Shown here: positions 41,149 to 50,339 of the stretch, piece after piece
Numbering within the stretch: position 1 is the stretch's first letter
Layout of the letters: each line of letters opens with the position of its first letter
Source: Deltaproteobacteria bacterium
GTDB lineage: Bacteria; Myxococcota_A; Polyangia; DRWM01; JAAZOP01
DNA: 64,000 nt
Direction of reading: 5' to 3'
Assembly: GCA_016218765.1 (NCBI GenBank)
Contig: JACRCZ010000012.1
Span: 1-64,000, forward strand
Position numbers and translations under genes: made by a program
Notes under the pieces: model-generated
Told to the model about the DNA's origin: nothing
Databases searched by the model: none
What the model saw: the letters and a program-made list of their open reading frames with translations, nothing else

Positions 41149-43611
41149 TCAGCCGCCGCCGCTCTCGCCGCGGGACTTCGCCGAGCCGATGCGCGGGACG
41201 ATGATCACGACGGACTTCTCGTCCAGGATGGTGATCCCGTCGCCGATGACCTGGATCCAGATCGTGAACACCTGATCCACGGTCGTCGGGGGGACGGCGT
41301 CGTTGCGCAGGATGATCAGGAAGCGGACGATCGTGCCCGGGGTGAGGTTCTCGAACGTGTCGAAGTAGCCGTCGCCGTCGGTATCGGACACGGTCGGCAT
41401 GGCCGCGCCGGCCGGGGGCGTGGCCGACTGGGGCACGGCGTAGAGGAAGAACCCGTAGGGGTCGTCGCGCACGCGCGCGCTGACGGAGTTGAGGCGGATC
41501 GCGCCGACCAGCGTCGCCACGCCCTCGACGATCGTCGTCGCCAGGCCCGAGCCGTCGTCGCGAGCGTCGTAGACCAGCGGGCACATCGGCTCGCCGCCGA
41601 TCGTGTCCGGGGGCAGCGACGCGCCCCCGACGCCCATGGGGCAGCTTCCGCCGATCGGCGGGACGTAGGCATCGGTCTGGATCGCGACGTCCTCCAGGTC
41701 CGCGCGCGCGTCGGCCTCGGTGGAGACGCCCATCACGCGCACGCGCAGGGCGTCGAGCGCGGCGATGGTCTGGGCGCGGGTGTGCGCGGCGGAGATGCCG
41801 GCGTCCCAGTAGTCGTCGCGGGCCTCCGGATCGTGGAACTCGGCGTCGGTGATGTGGATCACGATCGGGAAGGCCCCGTCGCGGAAGCCGACGCCGCCGA
41901 GCGTTCCGCCGCCCGGCGTCGTCGTGTCGGAGACGAAGGCGGGCACCGATCCGGTGATCGTGCCGCCGCCCCACGGGTCGCGCACCGACCAGGAGACGCC
42001 TTCGCCCGTCGCGATCTGGTAGAGCGACTCCCAGTCCGACTCGGGCAGGTCGTTGCCGCAGCCCTGCGGGTTGTCCAGGCGGTCCACGCCGGCCTGGACG
42101 CGGGTGATGTCGGTCGTCACCTGCTGGTGCAGGCGGAACGGCGCGTCGTCCATCCCCGGCGTGCAGTCCTGCTGGCCGAAGGGGTTGACCGGGAAGTCCT
42201 CGAAGCGGTTCACGCCGAACGCGCTGTCGGGGATCTCGGCGCGGATGCCCGGTACGATCGTCGAGGTGAGGGCGGACTGGATGTTGTTGATCTCGCCGCC
42301 GAAGGAGCCGGTGGTGTCGACCGAGAGGTGCACGTCGGCCTTGCGGATGTTGGTGTCGAACTCGAGCACCCCGGCCGAGTCGCCGCCCGGGTCGTGGTAC
42401 GGCAGGATGAAGAAGAACTCGGGAATGCGGCTCGAGGGGTCGCACGGGTTCGTCCCCGCCGCCCGCTCGGCCAGGTCGCTCTGCCCGTCGCGGTCGGTGT
42501 CCGGCTCGGTCCAATCCATGCAGCCCGTGGCGTACTCGTCGCGGTCCGGGACGCCGTCGTTGTCGCTGTCGGTATCGCGGAAGTCCGGGGCCCCGTCGCG
42601 GTCGGAGTCCACCGGCGTGGTGCCGACGTCCGAGTCGCCGGCGTCGAGGGCATCGGGGACGGCGTCGCCGTCGGAGTCGGTGTCCAGGTAGTCCTGCACT
42701 CCGTCGCCGTCGGTATCGATGCCGGTGCCGACGCCTTCGTCCAGGTCGGCGATGGTGTCGCCGTCGCTGTCGGTGAGGTCGCGCACGGGGATGCAGCGGC
42801 CCGAGCGGCACGCCTCGCCGACGCCGCAGGGGTTGCCGCAGCCGCCGCAGTTGGCGGGGTCGTAGTCGAGGTCCACGCAGGAGCGGGAGCAGTTGGTGGT
42901 GCCGGTGGGGCAGGAGAGGACGCACGAGCCGCCGCCGCACACGAGGTCGGTGGCGCAGACGGCGCCGCAGCCGCCGCAGTTGTTCGGGTCGACGCGCGTG
43001 TCGACGCACACGTCGCCGCAGCGCGCCAGCTCCCGCGGACAGACCTCGGTGCACACGCCCTCCTGGCAGTACTCGGTCGAGCCGCAGATTCCGCCGCAGC
43101 CGCCGCAGTTGTTCGGGTCGTGCAGGGTATCGACGCACGAGCGGCCGCAGCGGGTGGTATCGGTGGGGCAGTCGAAGCGGCAGGCGAAGTCGCCGCAGAC
43201 CCATTCGGGATCGCACGCCGTGCCGCACGCGCCGCAGTTCTGGGGATCGATGCGGATGTCGGCGCAGCGGTCGGTACACCAGAGCTGGCCGGTGGGACAG
43301 ATCGGGCCGCCGTCGCCGTCGTCGGCGTCGCCGTCCCCGTCGCCGTCCCCGCCGCCGTCGCCGTCACCGTCACCGTCGGCATCGCCGTCGGCCCCGCCGC
43401 TCGAGCAGACGCAGAGCCCGGCGCTGCAGGCGCCGTCGAGGAACCCGGCGGCGAGGCATGAGGAGTCGCACGAGCTTTCGGTGCAGGGCGTACCGCCGCC
43501 GTCGGGCAGCGGAGTGCCGCAGAACGGCCCGACGCAAAGCTCGTTCTCGTCCGTCCGTCCGCCGCAGGCGACCGCCGCCGCCAGGAGCAACACCCAAGCC
43601 AGTCTTCTCAT
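41149..43611 (-). CDS. Large VWA lipoprotein with Cys-rich and thrombospondin type 3 repeats
   Basis: The protein has 820 residues. ATG 43611, with GGAG upstream, gives MRRLAWVLLLAAAVACGG (lipobox). The N-terminal third has an acidic Gly/Asp run and at least four copies of a 40-residue Cys repeat of the type C...RCG..C.D...DPNNCGGCG..C. Thrombospondin type 3-like Asp loops follow (DSDGDTIADLDEG, about 285-370), then a VWA domain with MIDAS DTTGSF (about 430). The C-terminus is beta-rich (about 680-820). Such proteins are typical cell-surface adhesins of Myxococcota. I chose this start over an upstream ATG because of the signal peptide. Confidence 0.85.
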   Translation of the reverse strand: MRRLAWVLLLAAAVACGGRTDENELCVGPFCGTPLPDGGGTPCTESSCDSSCLAAGFLDGACSAGLCVCSSGGADGDADGDGDGDGGGDGDGDGDADDGDGGPICPTGQLWCTDRCADIRIDPQNCGACGTACDPEWVCGDFACRFDCPTDTTRCGRSCVDTLHDPNNCGGCGGICGSTEYCQEGVCTEVCPRELARCGDVCVDTRVDPNNCGGCGAVCATDLVCGGGSCVLSCPTGTTNCSRSCVDLDYDPANCGGCGNPCGVGEACRSGRCIPVRDLTDSDGDTIADLDEGVGTGIDTDGDGVQDYLDTDSDGDAVPDALDAGDSDVGTTPVDSDRDGAPDFRDTDSDNDGVPDRDEYATGCMDWTEPDTDRDGQSDLAERAAGTNPCDPSSRIPEFFFILPYHDPGGDSAGVLEFDTNIRKADVHLSVDTTGSFGGEINNIQSALTSTIVPGIRAEIPDSAFGVNRFEDFPVNPFGQQDCTPGMDDAPFRLHQQVTTDITRVQAGVDRLDNPQGCGNDLPESDWESLYQIATGEGVSWSVRDPWGGGTITGSVPAFVSDTTTPGGGTLGGVGFRDGAFPIVIHITDAEFHDPEARDDYWDAGISAAHTRAQTIAALDALRVRVMGVSTEADARADLEDVAIQTDAYVPPIGGSCPMGVGGASLPPDTIGGEPMCPLVYDARDDGSGLATTIVEGVATLVGAIRLNSVSARVRDDPYGFFLYAVPQSATPPAGAAMPTVSDTDGDGYFDTFENLTPGTIVRFLIILRNDAVPPTTVDQVFTIWIQVIGDGITILDEKSVVIIVPRIGSAKSRGESGGG

Positions 43612-43675
43612 GGCCGTCTCCTTCCGCTCGTATCCCACCGCCACCTGCCGCGCGGAATGTAGCTTGCGGTGGGGG

Positions 43676-43746
43676 GAGGCGCAAGGAGGGGGGGAGGGGG
43701 AAGGGGGAAGGGGAAAGGGGGAGTTGTTGGTTGTTGGTGGGTCGTT
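43676..43746. repeat. G-rich low-complexity stretch between genes
   Basis: A plus-strand run of GGAGGGGG/GGGGAA units is followed by GTTGTTGG repeats. It lies downstream of the thioredoxin-like gene and upstream of the VWA gene on the minus strand. Stable G-rich structures in the untranscribed strand are possible. No gene is visible here. Confidence 0.5.
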
Positions 43747-43809
43747 TGGGTCGAGTCGTTGGTCCGGATCTGTCAGAAGGAGCCGGGGAACCTGCCCTCG
43801 AGGGATGGG

Positions 43810-45192
43810 TCAGCGTGTGATGTCGATTCCGGCCAACGGATCATCGATGTCCGAGCGGCGGGCGGCCGGGCGGCGGGGGGCGGCCGCGGGGGGCGGGTTC
43901 GGGTCGCCGATCGCCTCGGCGATCCTGTCCAGGCGCGCGCCTTCGATCCACTGCCCATCAATCAGCAGGGTCGGCGTGTTGCCGACGCGCAGTCCCCGCG
44001 CCAGGCGTTCGTCGTCCTCGATCCGCGACCGGGTTGCGTAGAGGCCCAGCCCGGCTTCGAACACGCCCGTGCCGACTCCGGCCGCGGCGGCGGCATCCGC
44101 GAGTCCGTCGTCGTCCGGGAGTCGGCCGTCGAGCGCCCAGAGGGCGGAGGCGAAGTCCCAGAACCTGCCGTGGTCCTGGACGACGCGGGCCGCCGTGGCT
44201 GCCGGTCGCGCCCGCCGGTGGGATTCCAGGGGCAGGTCCTTGTGGATGATGCGCAGCCGGTCCGGATGGGTCCGGGCGTACTCGATCAGGTAGCGCATCA
44301 CCTTCGCGCTGTGGCGGCACTGGAAGTCGACGAACGCGACGACCGTGTGCAGCGCGCCGGCATCCCCCAGTGCGGGCGAGTCGGCCAGGGAGAACGTGAT
44401 GTCCGACGATTCGCCGGACAGCGTGCGGACCGTCATCGACTCCGGCTCCGCGACCGTGGACGGCAGGTCGACCGTCGGCGCCGGGATCGCCGGTGCAACG
44501 GGCGACGCCAGCTCGGCGACGGCAGCCTGCGGCGCCGTCTCCGTCGCGCGCGGCGTACCCGTGGTCGATGTGTAGGCTCCGTAGGCGGCCGCCGCCGCGG
44601 GAACCTCACGCGACTCGGAGCGCATCCCGAACAGCGCCCAGAGCGCAACGGCCAGCACGGCGACGCCCGCCAGGACGGCGACGGTCGCGATGACGGCCTT
44701 GCGCGAGACACCGCCGGCCGTTCCGGAGGCGGGGACGAAGACGGGACCCGACACGCTCGCGGGCATCGTTTCCGCGGCCGGGACGGGCGGGGCCGCGGTT
44801 GGAACGAGCGGCGCGGTGCAGTTGGGGCACTCGGCAGCCAGGCTCGACACAACCTTGCCGCAAGTCGGACAGGGGCGCCGCGCAGGGAAGCCGCAGGACG
44901 TGCAGGTCGCGACGCTGTCGGGTATTGCTGCGGCGCAACGCGGGCAGCGCTCGCCCGGTGCGGCGGCACGCGCGCGCGCCGCTTGCTCGGCGGCCGCAGC
45001 CGCGGCGGCCTTCTTCGGCCCGTCGCCCGTGATCATCGCGTACACGCCCCAGACGATGCAGCCGACCGACACGACCCAGCCGAACCAGCCGTACTTGAAC
45101 TCGACTTTGACGATCTCGTTGCTGCTCAGCACCAGAGCGATCGCCAGTGACCCGCCGATGACGGCGAAGAACCCTCGTACTCGCGTCCACAT
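43810..45192 (-). CDS. Membrane protein: zinc ribbons plus periplasmic thioredoxin/DsbA-like domain
   Basis: The protein has 460 residues. Start ATG 45192 (MWTRVRGFFAVIGG) has GGAGAGGGG about 10 bp upstream. Two TMs (about 7-27 and 34-54) are followed by two zinc ribbons (RCPRCAAAIPDSVATCTSCG and PCPTCGKVVSS...CPNC, about 75-130), a third TM (about 165-185), a variable linker, then a thioredoxin-fold domain (about 270-430). The active-site position reads FVDFQCRHSAKVM, so C-x-x-S, with cis-Pro in GNTPTLLIDG. A resolving Cys is absent, so it may act as a reductase, isomerase or a chaperone rather than an oxidase. Its partners are unknown. Confidence 0.78.
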   Translation of the reverse strand: MWTRVRGFFAVIGGSLAIALVLSSNEIVKVEFKYGWFGWVVSVGCIVWGVYAMITGDGPKKAAAAAAAEQAARARAAAPGERCPRCAAAIPDSVATCTSCGFPARRPCPTCGKVVSSLAAECPNCTAPLVPTAAPPVPAAETMPASVSGPVFVPASGTAGGVSRKAVIATVAVLAGVAVLAVALWALFGMRSESREVPAAAAAYGAYTSTTGTPRATETAPQAAVAELASPVAPAIPAPTVDLPSTVAEPESMTVRTLSGESSDITFSLADSPALGDAGALHTVVAFVDFQCRHSAKVMRYLIEYARTHPDRLRIIHKDLPLESHRRARPAATAARVVQDHGRFWDFASALWALDGRLPDDDGLADAAAAAGVGTGVFEAGLGLYATRSRIEDDERLARGLRVGNTPTLLIDGQWIEGARLDRIAEAIGDPNPPPAAAPRRPAARRSDIDDPLAGIDITR

Positions 45193-45378
45193 GCTCGTGA
45201 TCCCCTCTCCGGCCGGCATCGCGTCTCGTCGAGAGACGCGCGACCGCGGACCTGGGCGGCAGGCTAGGCGCGATCGAATCGGACCGCAAGTCCGGGTTGG
45301 ACAATTCCCCAGCGAGTTTGCGATGATTCCGTCGGTGTCGGGAGGTAGACTTCCGCCGTCAGGAGGGAGGGAGAATCG

Positions 45379-45822
45379 ATGCGCTGGGTCGTCAAGGGGC
45401 TGTTCGTTCTGGCCGCGCTGGCGGTGCTCGTCTACGCGCTGTACCTGTTCTGGCTCAAGGACGCGAGCCTCTGGGTGCGGCTCGGAGGGATCGCGGGGGC
45501 GTTCATCCTCTTCTCGATCGGCGTGGGGATGAGCTCCGAAGCGCTCGACGCACAGACCTTCCGCTACTTCGACAAGGAGAAGGGGGTCGGTCTGGAGCCG
45601 GTGGCCGAGGACGAGGCGAGGGGCTCGCCCGACGGAGGGAAGTACTGCAAGGTCGAGCGGGGGAGAAAGAGCGGGCGAGTCCGGTCCGTCGCGTACTACG
45701 AGGCGTCGCGCGGCGCCGATGGAACGATGGCGTGGCGCCTCGCGCGGATGGAGATGTTCGGGAAGGACGGGTCGGTCGCGCACGCCAGCGCACCGGGCGC
45801 GAAGGTCGGGTCGGGCGGGTAG
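45379..45822 (+). CDS. Small membrane protein with two TM helices
   Basis: The protein has 147 residues. ATG 45379 follows GGGAGGGAGAATCG, a good ribosome site. TM1 (about 5-25) and TM2 (about 33-52) form a hairpin, followed by a hydrophilic tail of about 90 residues. No family recognised. It is divergent from the thioredoxin-like gene with 186 bp between. Confidence 0.7.
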   Translation: MRWVVKGLFVLAALAVLVYALYLFWLKDASLWVRLGGIAGAFILFSIGVGMSSEALDAQTFRYFDKEKGVGLEPVAEDEARGSPDGGKYCKVERGRKSGRVRSVAYYEASRGADGTMAWRLARMEMFGKDGSVAHASAPGAKVGSGG

Positions 45823-45907
45823 CGAGGCCCAGGCCGGAAGCCGGCGGGCAGCGGTCGTCACGGTCGGCGGCACGCGGGTGCGCGGGTGTACGGCCGGGGA
45901 AGGGCGG

Positions 45908-46750
45908 ATGATGTCCGGAAGATATGCATGGCTGGTGGTGCTCGCGGCGGGGTTGGCCGCGGCGACCGCGGCCGCGGCGGGCTGCAAGCGCGCGGGGCCG
46001 GACGAGGCCACGGTTACGCGCGTCCGAGATGCGGAACGGCGGTTCGACGAGCTGTGGAAGAGGTGGAACGACCGCTGGACCGCGGCGCTCGGTGCCGGAC
46101 CGGGGGAGATGGACAGGATTGACCGGGACGCGACGCGCGAGATCCTGGCGCTCGTCCAGCCCGACGACACGCTGCGCGCCGCGGCACTGTGCATCCTGGA
46201 TCGGGCAGCGGTGGAGAAGCCGATGGAGGGGACGTCCGGATTGGAGGGGCTCAACTGGATCGGAATCACGCCATGGGCGTGGATGCTCGACGCGCTGCGT
46301 GAGCTGCGCGGCGAGTCGGTCAAGGGCCACAAGGGCAAGCCTTGCGCGATGCCGGGGCCCGGACCGGACCCGGACGTCCGGGAGAACGTCCACAACATCG
46401 GCCGGGCCGTCGATGCCTACCTGATGGAAACGGCGCAAGTGCCCGCGGCGTCGCCGTGCACGGGAACCCCGCCGCGCAACGAGTTCTCCGTACCGCGGGA
46501 TCCGTCGGCCGTCGCGGGCAAGTGGTACACCCCCGCGGAGGCGGACTGGGCGACCGGCCCGTGGGCGGAGCTGGGGTTCGAGCTGGTCGGCCCGATCCGC
46601 GCGGTGTACTGCGTCGAAGGCGGCGCCGATGGATTCGCCGTCCACGCCTCCACGGACTTGGACGCCGACGGGACGTGGAGCCACTACCGGTGGGCACAAG
46701 GGCCGGACGGGGTGGGCCAAGGGATGACGGTCGAGAGCCCTGCGGAGTAG
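45908..46750 (+). CDS. Lipoprotein with pilin-like C-terminal domain
   Basis: The protein has 280 residues. ATG 45908 (or 45911), with GGGGAAGGGCGG upstream, gives a signal ending TAAAAGC. After a helical region (about 30-120) the C-terminal half (about 155-275) reads like the globular head of type IV pilin-like proteins: ENVHNIGRAVDAYLMET, GKWYTPAEADWATGPWAELG and FAVHASTDLDADGTWSHYRW. The class III prepilin leader is absent, so the domain is probably displayed on a lipid anchor. The family assignment is tentative. Confidence 0.65.
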   Translation: MMSGRYAWLVVLAAGLAAATAAAAGCKRAGPDEATVTRVRDAERRFDELWKRWNDRWTAALGAGPGEMDRIDRDATREILALVQPDDTLRAAALCILDRAAVEKPMEGTSGLEGLNWIGITPWAWMLDALRELRGESVKGHKGKPCAMPGPGPDPDVRENVHNIGRAVDAYLMETAQVPAASPCTGTPPRNEFSVPRDPSAVAGKWYTPAEADWATGPWAELGFELVGPIRAVYCVEGGADGFAVHASTDLDADGTWSHYRWAQGPDGVGQGMTVESPAE

Positions 46751-46784
46751 GGGCGGACCTCCCGCCGCACCGACGCCGCGGCCT

Positions 46785-48710
46785 TCAGTAGTACCGCACG
46801 ACGTTCTCCGTCGCTCCCTCCGCCACCGTCACGGAAATGATCTGCTCGGCCTTGGTCTCGCCGGGCGCCACCGAATCCGCGCGGGGCACGAGCCGCAGTG
46901 TGTGGGGGCCGGCGGGGACCTCGGTGCGCGCCACGGGCGTGGCGCCGAGGTGCCGGCCGTCGAGGTACACGTCGGAGCGGGGGAGCGCGCGTACGGTGAG
47001 GTAGCCGACGGCGCGCGCCGCGGACGTCACCCCCGCGATCGCGGACGGCGGCTCTCCCGCCGTGTCGAGCGACGCCGGTGCCGTCGCAACGGCGGCGTCG
47101 GACCGGGGCGGCGGAGGCGTCCCAAGGGGAGCGGGCGGGAAGGCATCCGCTCGGCCGGCGGGACCGGCCGAGCCGGCGTCGCGCCGGGCGCTCGCGTCCG
47201 GTCGGCCCGTGGGAGCGGGAACGCCCGCGGGGATCGGCGAACCGGCGCCGGGCCCGGCGGCGGCCGCAGCGCTTCCCGCATCGGCTCCGCCGGCCCATCC
47301 CCCGCTACGATCCGCCGCCGGAGGTGTCGCTGCGACGGACTCTGGCTCGGACGAAGGCGCGGCGGGGGAGACCGCCGGCGCGCCGAGCGACGCCGGAGAC
47401 CCGAGCGGGGATGATGGCGCGGGTGACGACGGGGTCCCGGGGATGTTCGGCAAGTCGGAACCCGGCGCCGCAGCCATCCGCGCGGCGGCGAGCCCCGCCC
47501 CGGCGGGGTCGCTTGGTGGAACCGGGCGGGCGTCGTCATCCACGGAGTTCCGGCGGACGAGAAAGGCCGCCGCCACGGCGAGGGCGACGACGACCGCGAC
47601 GCCGGCCGCGAGGAGCCGTGCGCGCGAGGATCGGCGCGGCGCTCGATCGCCCAGGGTCGTCGTCCCGGCGACGATCGGGGACGGAGGATGGAGTGACGTC
47701 TCCGTTCCGGGCCCGGACGACACGAGCGGCGGGACCGGCCGCGACTCCCCGGGCGGGGGCGGCGCCGGCGCCGACGGCGCGATCGAGAACGCGGGGAAGG
47801 ACGCGCTGGACGGCGCCGGCGCGGGCGTCGAGGCGAGACCGAGGCGGACCGCGGCATCGGGCGCCAGGAACGGGGTCAGGGCGCGGATCATCCCGTCCGC
47901 GTCCGCGTACCGGTCCTCGCGGCGGCGCGCCATCGCGTTGAGGATTGCCGCTTCCAGCCCTTCGGGAATCCCGGGAGCGACCTCCCCGGGCCGCGGGAAC
48001 GGCTCGGAGCAGATCATCACGATCAACCGGTTGTAGTTGTCCGCCTCGAACGGCAACCGGCCGGTCAGGCACTCGTAGAGGATGACGCCCATGGCGTACA
48101 GATCCAGCCGATGGTCGACGTCGCGCAGGCCGCCGGCCTGCTCGGGTGCCATGTAGCACGGGGTGCCGAGCACGGCGCCGGTACGGGTCATGCGCGTGCG
48201 CGGATCGTCCGCCGCCGTGACGCGCGAGATGCCGAAGTCCAGGATCTTCACGCGCCGGCCCGGCACGTCGCCGCGCTCCAGGAACAGGTTCCCCGGCTTC
48301 AGGTCGCGGTGGACGATCCCGGCGCGGTGCGCCGCCGCGAGCGCGGCCAGCGCGGCGACCACGATCTCCACCGCGTCGGCCACCGGCAGCCGGCCGGCCC
48401 GTTCGAGGCACGCGGCGAGGTTCTCGCCGTCGAGCAGCTCCATGACGAGGTACGGCACGCCGTCCGCGGCCACGCCGACGTCGTACACGTCCACGATCCC
48501 GGGGTGCGCGACCGCGGACGCGGCCTGCGCCTCGCGGATGAAGCGCTTCACCTGGTCGGCATCGCGCGCGGCCTCGGCGTGGAGGAACTTCACCGCGCAG
48601 CGCCGGTGGATCAGCGCGTGCCGCGCCTCGTACACCGTCCCCATGCCGCCTTCGCCCACCAGCCGCAGCAGGGTGTACTTGTTCTCCAGCGTCTGCCCGG
48701 TGCGATCCAT
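46785..48710 (-). CDS. Membrane Ser/Thr protein kinase with C-terminal PEGA domain
   Basis: The protein has 641 residues. The kinase domain (about 11-275) has a Gly loop (VGEGGMGTVYEA), catalytic Lys in AVKFLH, HRDLKPGNLF, DFGIS and GTPCYMAPEQ, so it is catalytically complete, of the PknB type. A long Pro/Ala/Ser-rich linker includes one TM (about 355-375, LLAAGVAVVVALAVAAAFLV). The C-terminal 75 residues form a PEGA domain (GYLTVRALPRSDVYLDGRHL). It is a signalling kinase with the sensor part outside the cytoplasm. Divergent from the Cys-repeat lipoprotein gene, with 169 bp between. Confidence 0.92.
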   Translation of the reverse strand: MDRTGQTLENKYTLLRLVGEGGMGTVYEARHALIHRRCAVKFLHAEAARDADQVKRFIREAQAASAVAHPGIVDVYDVGVAADGVPYLVMELLDGENLAACLERAGRLPVADAVEIVVAALAALAAAHRAGIVHRDLKPGNLFLERGDVPGRRVKILDFGISRVTAADDPRTRMTRTGAVLGTPCYMAPEQAGGLRDVDHRLDLYAMGVILYECLTGRLPFEADNYNRLIVMICSEPFPRPGEVAPGIPEGLEAAILNAMARRREDRYADADGMIRALTPFLAPDAAVRLGLASTPAPAPSSASFPAFSIAPSAPAPPPPGESRPVPPLVSSGPGTETSLHPPSPIVAGTTTLGDRAPRRSSRARLLAAGVAVVVALAVAAAFLVRRNSVDDDARPVPPSDPAGAGLAAARMAAAPGSDLPNIPGTPSSPAPSSPLGSPASLGAPAVSPAAPSSEPESVAATPPAADRSGGWAGGADAGSAAAAAGPGAGSPIPAGVPAPTGRPDASARRDAGSAGPAGRADAFPPAPLGTPPPPRSDAAVATAPASLDTAGEPPSAIAGVTSAARAVGYLTVRALPRSDVYLDGRHLGATPVARTEVPAGPHTLRLVPRADSVAPGETKAEQIISVTVAEGATENVVRYY

Positions 48711-48879
48711 GTCCGGAACCCGCGCCGCGGGATGCGCGCCGCCGCCACCGCGCGGCCGCCCGCGAGCCTACCACGCGCGCGTTGACCCGCGCCACCGGCC
48801 CACCCTAGCATCGGCACACGGCGGGCAAGTTCTTCGACGAGCTCAGTGCAAGCCCGACGATCGCGAGGAGGGACGACGG

Positions 48880-50292
48880 ATGACGTGCGGGAAGGGGGCC
48901 AGGACGCCGGGAGTGGTTTGCGCGGCGAGTCTGCTCCTGGCGGCGGGCTGCGGGCCGGCCGTCGTGCGCAGTCCCGCGGAGCAGGCGCGGGCGGACGCCT
49001 GCGATGGGGGCGATGTCGGCGCGTGCTTCGATCTGGGACTGATGCGCGATCGGGACGGTCGCACCGCCGAGGCGGAGGAGCCGTACCGCGCGGGCTGCGC
49101 CGCGGGAAACGCCCCGTCCTGCAACAACCTGGGCATGGTCCTCGTCGACCTGGGCCGCGCGGAGGAGGCCGAGGGACCGTACCGCGCGGCGTGCACGGCA
49201 GGAGCCCCGGTCGCCTGTGCCAACCTCGCCGCCCTGCTCGACGATCTGGGGCGTTCCGGAGAGGCCGAGGTCGAGGCGCGGCGGGCGTGCGACGCCGGCA
49301 GCCCGGCGGGCTGCAACAACCTGGGCACGATCCTCGACGCGCAGGGCCGCACGGCCGAGGCGGAGCCGCTGTTCCGGCGCGCGTGCGACGAGGGCGAGAC
49401 GCTCGCCTGCGCGAACCTCGGCCTGTTGTTGCGCGACTCCGGCCGGGCGGCGGAGGGCGAGACGCTGCTTGCGGCCGCGTGCGACGGCGGGAGCGCCTCG
49501 GCCTGCGGCGGCCTGGCCGAGCTGCTGCTCGGCGCGGGACGCGTGGACGAAGCGGAAGGCCCGGCGACCGCGGCGTGCGCCGCAGGCGACATCGGCGGCT
49601 GCGTGGCGCTCGGCCTGCTGCTCGAGGAGCTGGGGCGCAAGGCGGAGGCGGAGCCGGCCTACGCCCGCGCGTGCGACGCCGGCGAGCCGGTCGGGTGCGT
49701 CAACCTCGGCGTTGTCCGCGAGCGTCTCGGCCGCGCGCCCGAGGCCGTCGCGCCGTACCTCCAGGCGTGCGAGGGCGACATCGCCGCGGCCTGCGTCAAC
49801 GCCGCCGTGCTGCTGCAGCAGCAGGGACGATGGGCGGAGGCCGAGGCGCCGGCACGGGCGGCGTGCGACGGCGGCGACCCGGGCGGCTGCCACGCGCTGG
49901 GAGTCGTGCTCCTGGGCACGGAGCGTGCGACCGAGGCGGAGGCGCCGCTGCGGACGGCGTGCGAGGCCGGCCTGTTGCCGGCGTGCGGCAACCTCGCCTT
50001 CGCGCTCGGCACGACCGGTCGCCCGGCGGAGGGCGAGCCCTTCGCGCGCCGCGCCTGCGACGCCGGCGACGCCTCGGGCTGCCTCAACCTGGGCGGCGTG
50101 CTGCTCGACCTCGGACGCTTCGCCGACGCCGCGGACGCCTCCGGCCGCGCCTGCGACGCCGGCCTGGCCCTGGGCTGCCACGACCTGGCCGTCGAGCTCG
50201 ACCACCTCGGCCGCACGCAGGACGCGCTCGACGCCGCCCGCCGGGCTTGCGCCCTGGGCGACGCCGAGGCGTGCGCCTTCGTCGGACCGTGA
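48880..50292 (+). CDS. Lipoprotein with 13 Cys-paired Sel1/TPR-like repeats of exactly 32 residues
   Basis: The protein has 470 residues. ATG 48880 follows GAGGAGGGACGACGG. The signal ends LLLAAGCGP (lipobox). The mature part is 13 consecutive repeats of 32 residues of the pattern C-D-x-G-x-x-x-x-C-x-N-L-G-x-L-L-x-x-x-G-R-x-x-E-A-E-x-x-x-R-x-A, plus a half repeat, with no insertions. The Cys pair (C-x7-C) matches the disulfides of Helicobacter Hcp proteins and Sel1-like repeats, but those have 36 residues per unit. It probably forms a superhelical solenoid for protein-protein contact at the cell surface. Confidence 0.88.
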   Translation: MTCGKGARTPGVVCAASLLLAAGCGPAVVRSPAEQARADACDGGDVGACFDLGLMRDRDGRTAEAEEPYRAGCAAGNAPSCNNLGMVLVDLGRAEEAEGPYRAACTAGAPVACANLAALLDDLGRSGEAEVEARRACDAGSPAGCNNLGTILDAQGRTAEAEPLFRRACDEGETLACANLGLLLRDSGRAAEGETLLAAACDGGSASACGGLAELLLGAGRVDEAEGPATAACAAGDIGGCVALGLLLEELGRKAEAEPAYARACDAGEPVGCVNLGVVRERLGRAPEAVAPYLQACEGDIAAACVNAAVLLQQQGRWAEAEAPARAACDGGDPGGCHALGVVLLGTERATEAEAPLRTACEAGLLPACGNLAFALGTTGRPAEGEPFARRACDAGDASGCLNLGGVLLDLGRFADAADASGRACDAGLALGCHDLAVELDHLGRTQDALDAARRACALGDAEACAFVGP

Positions 50293-50339
50293 GGCGCGCG
50301 AGTTGCCCCTCCCCCCCCACCATGCCTAGACTGCCCCCG

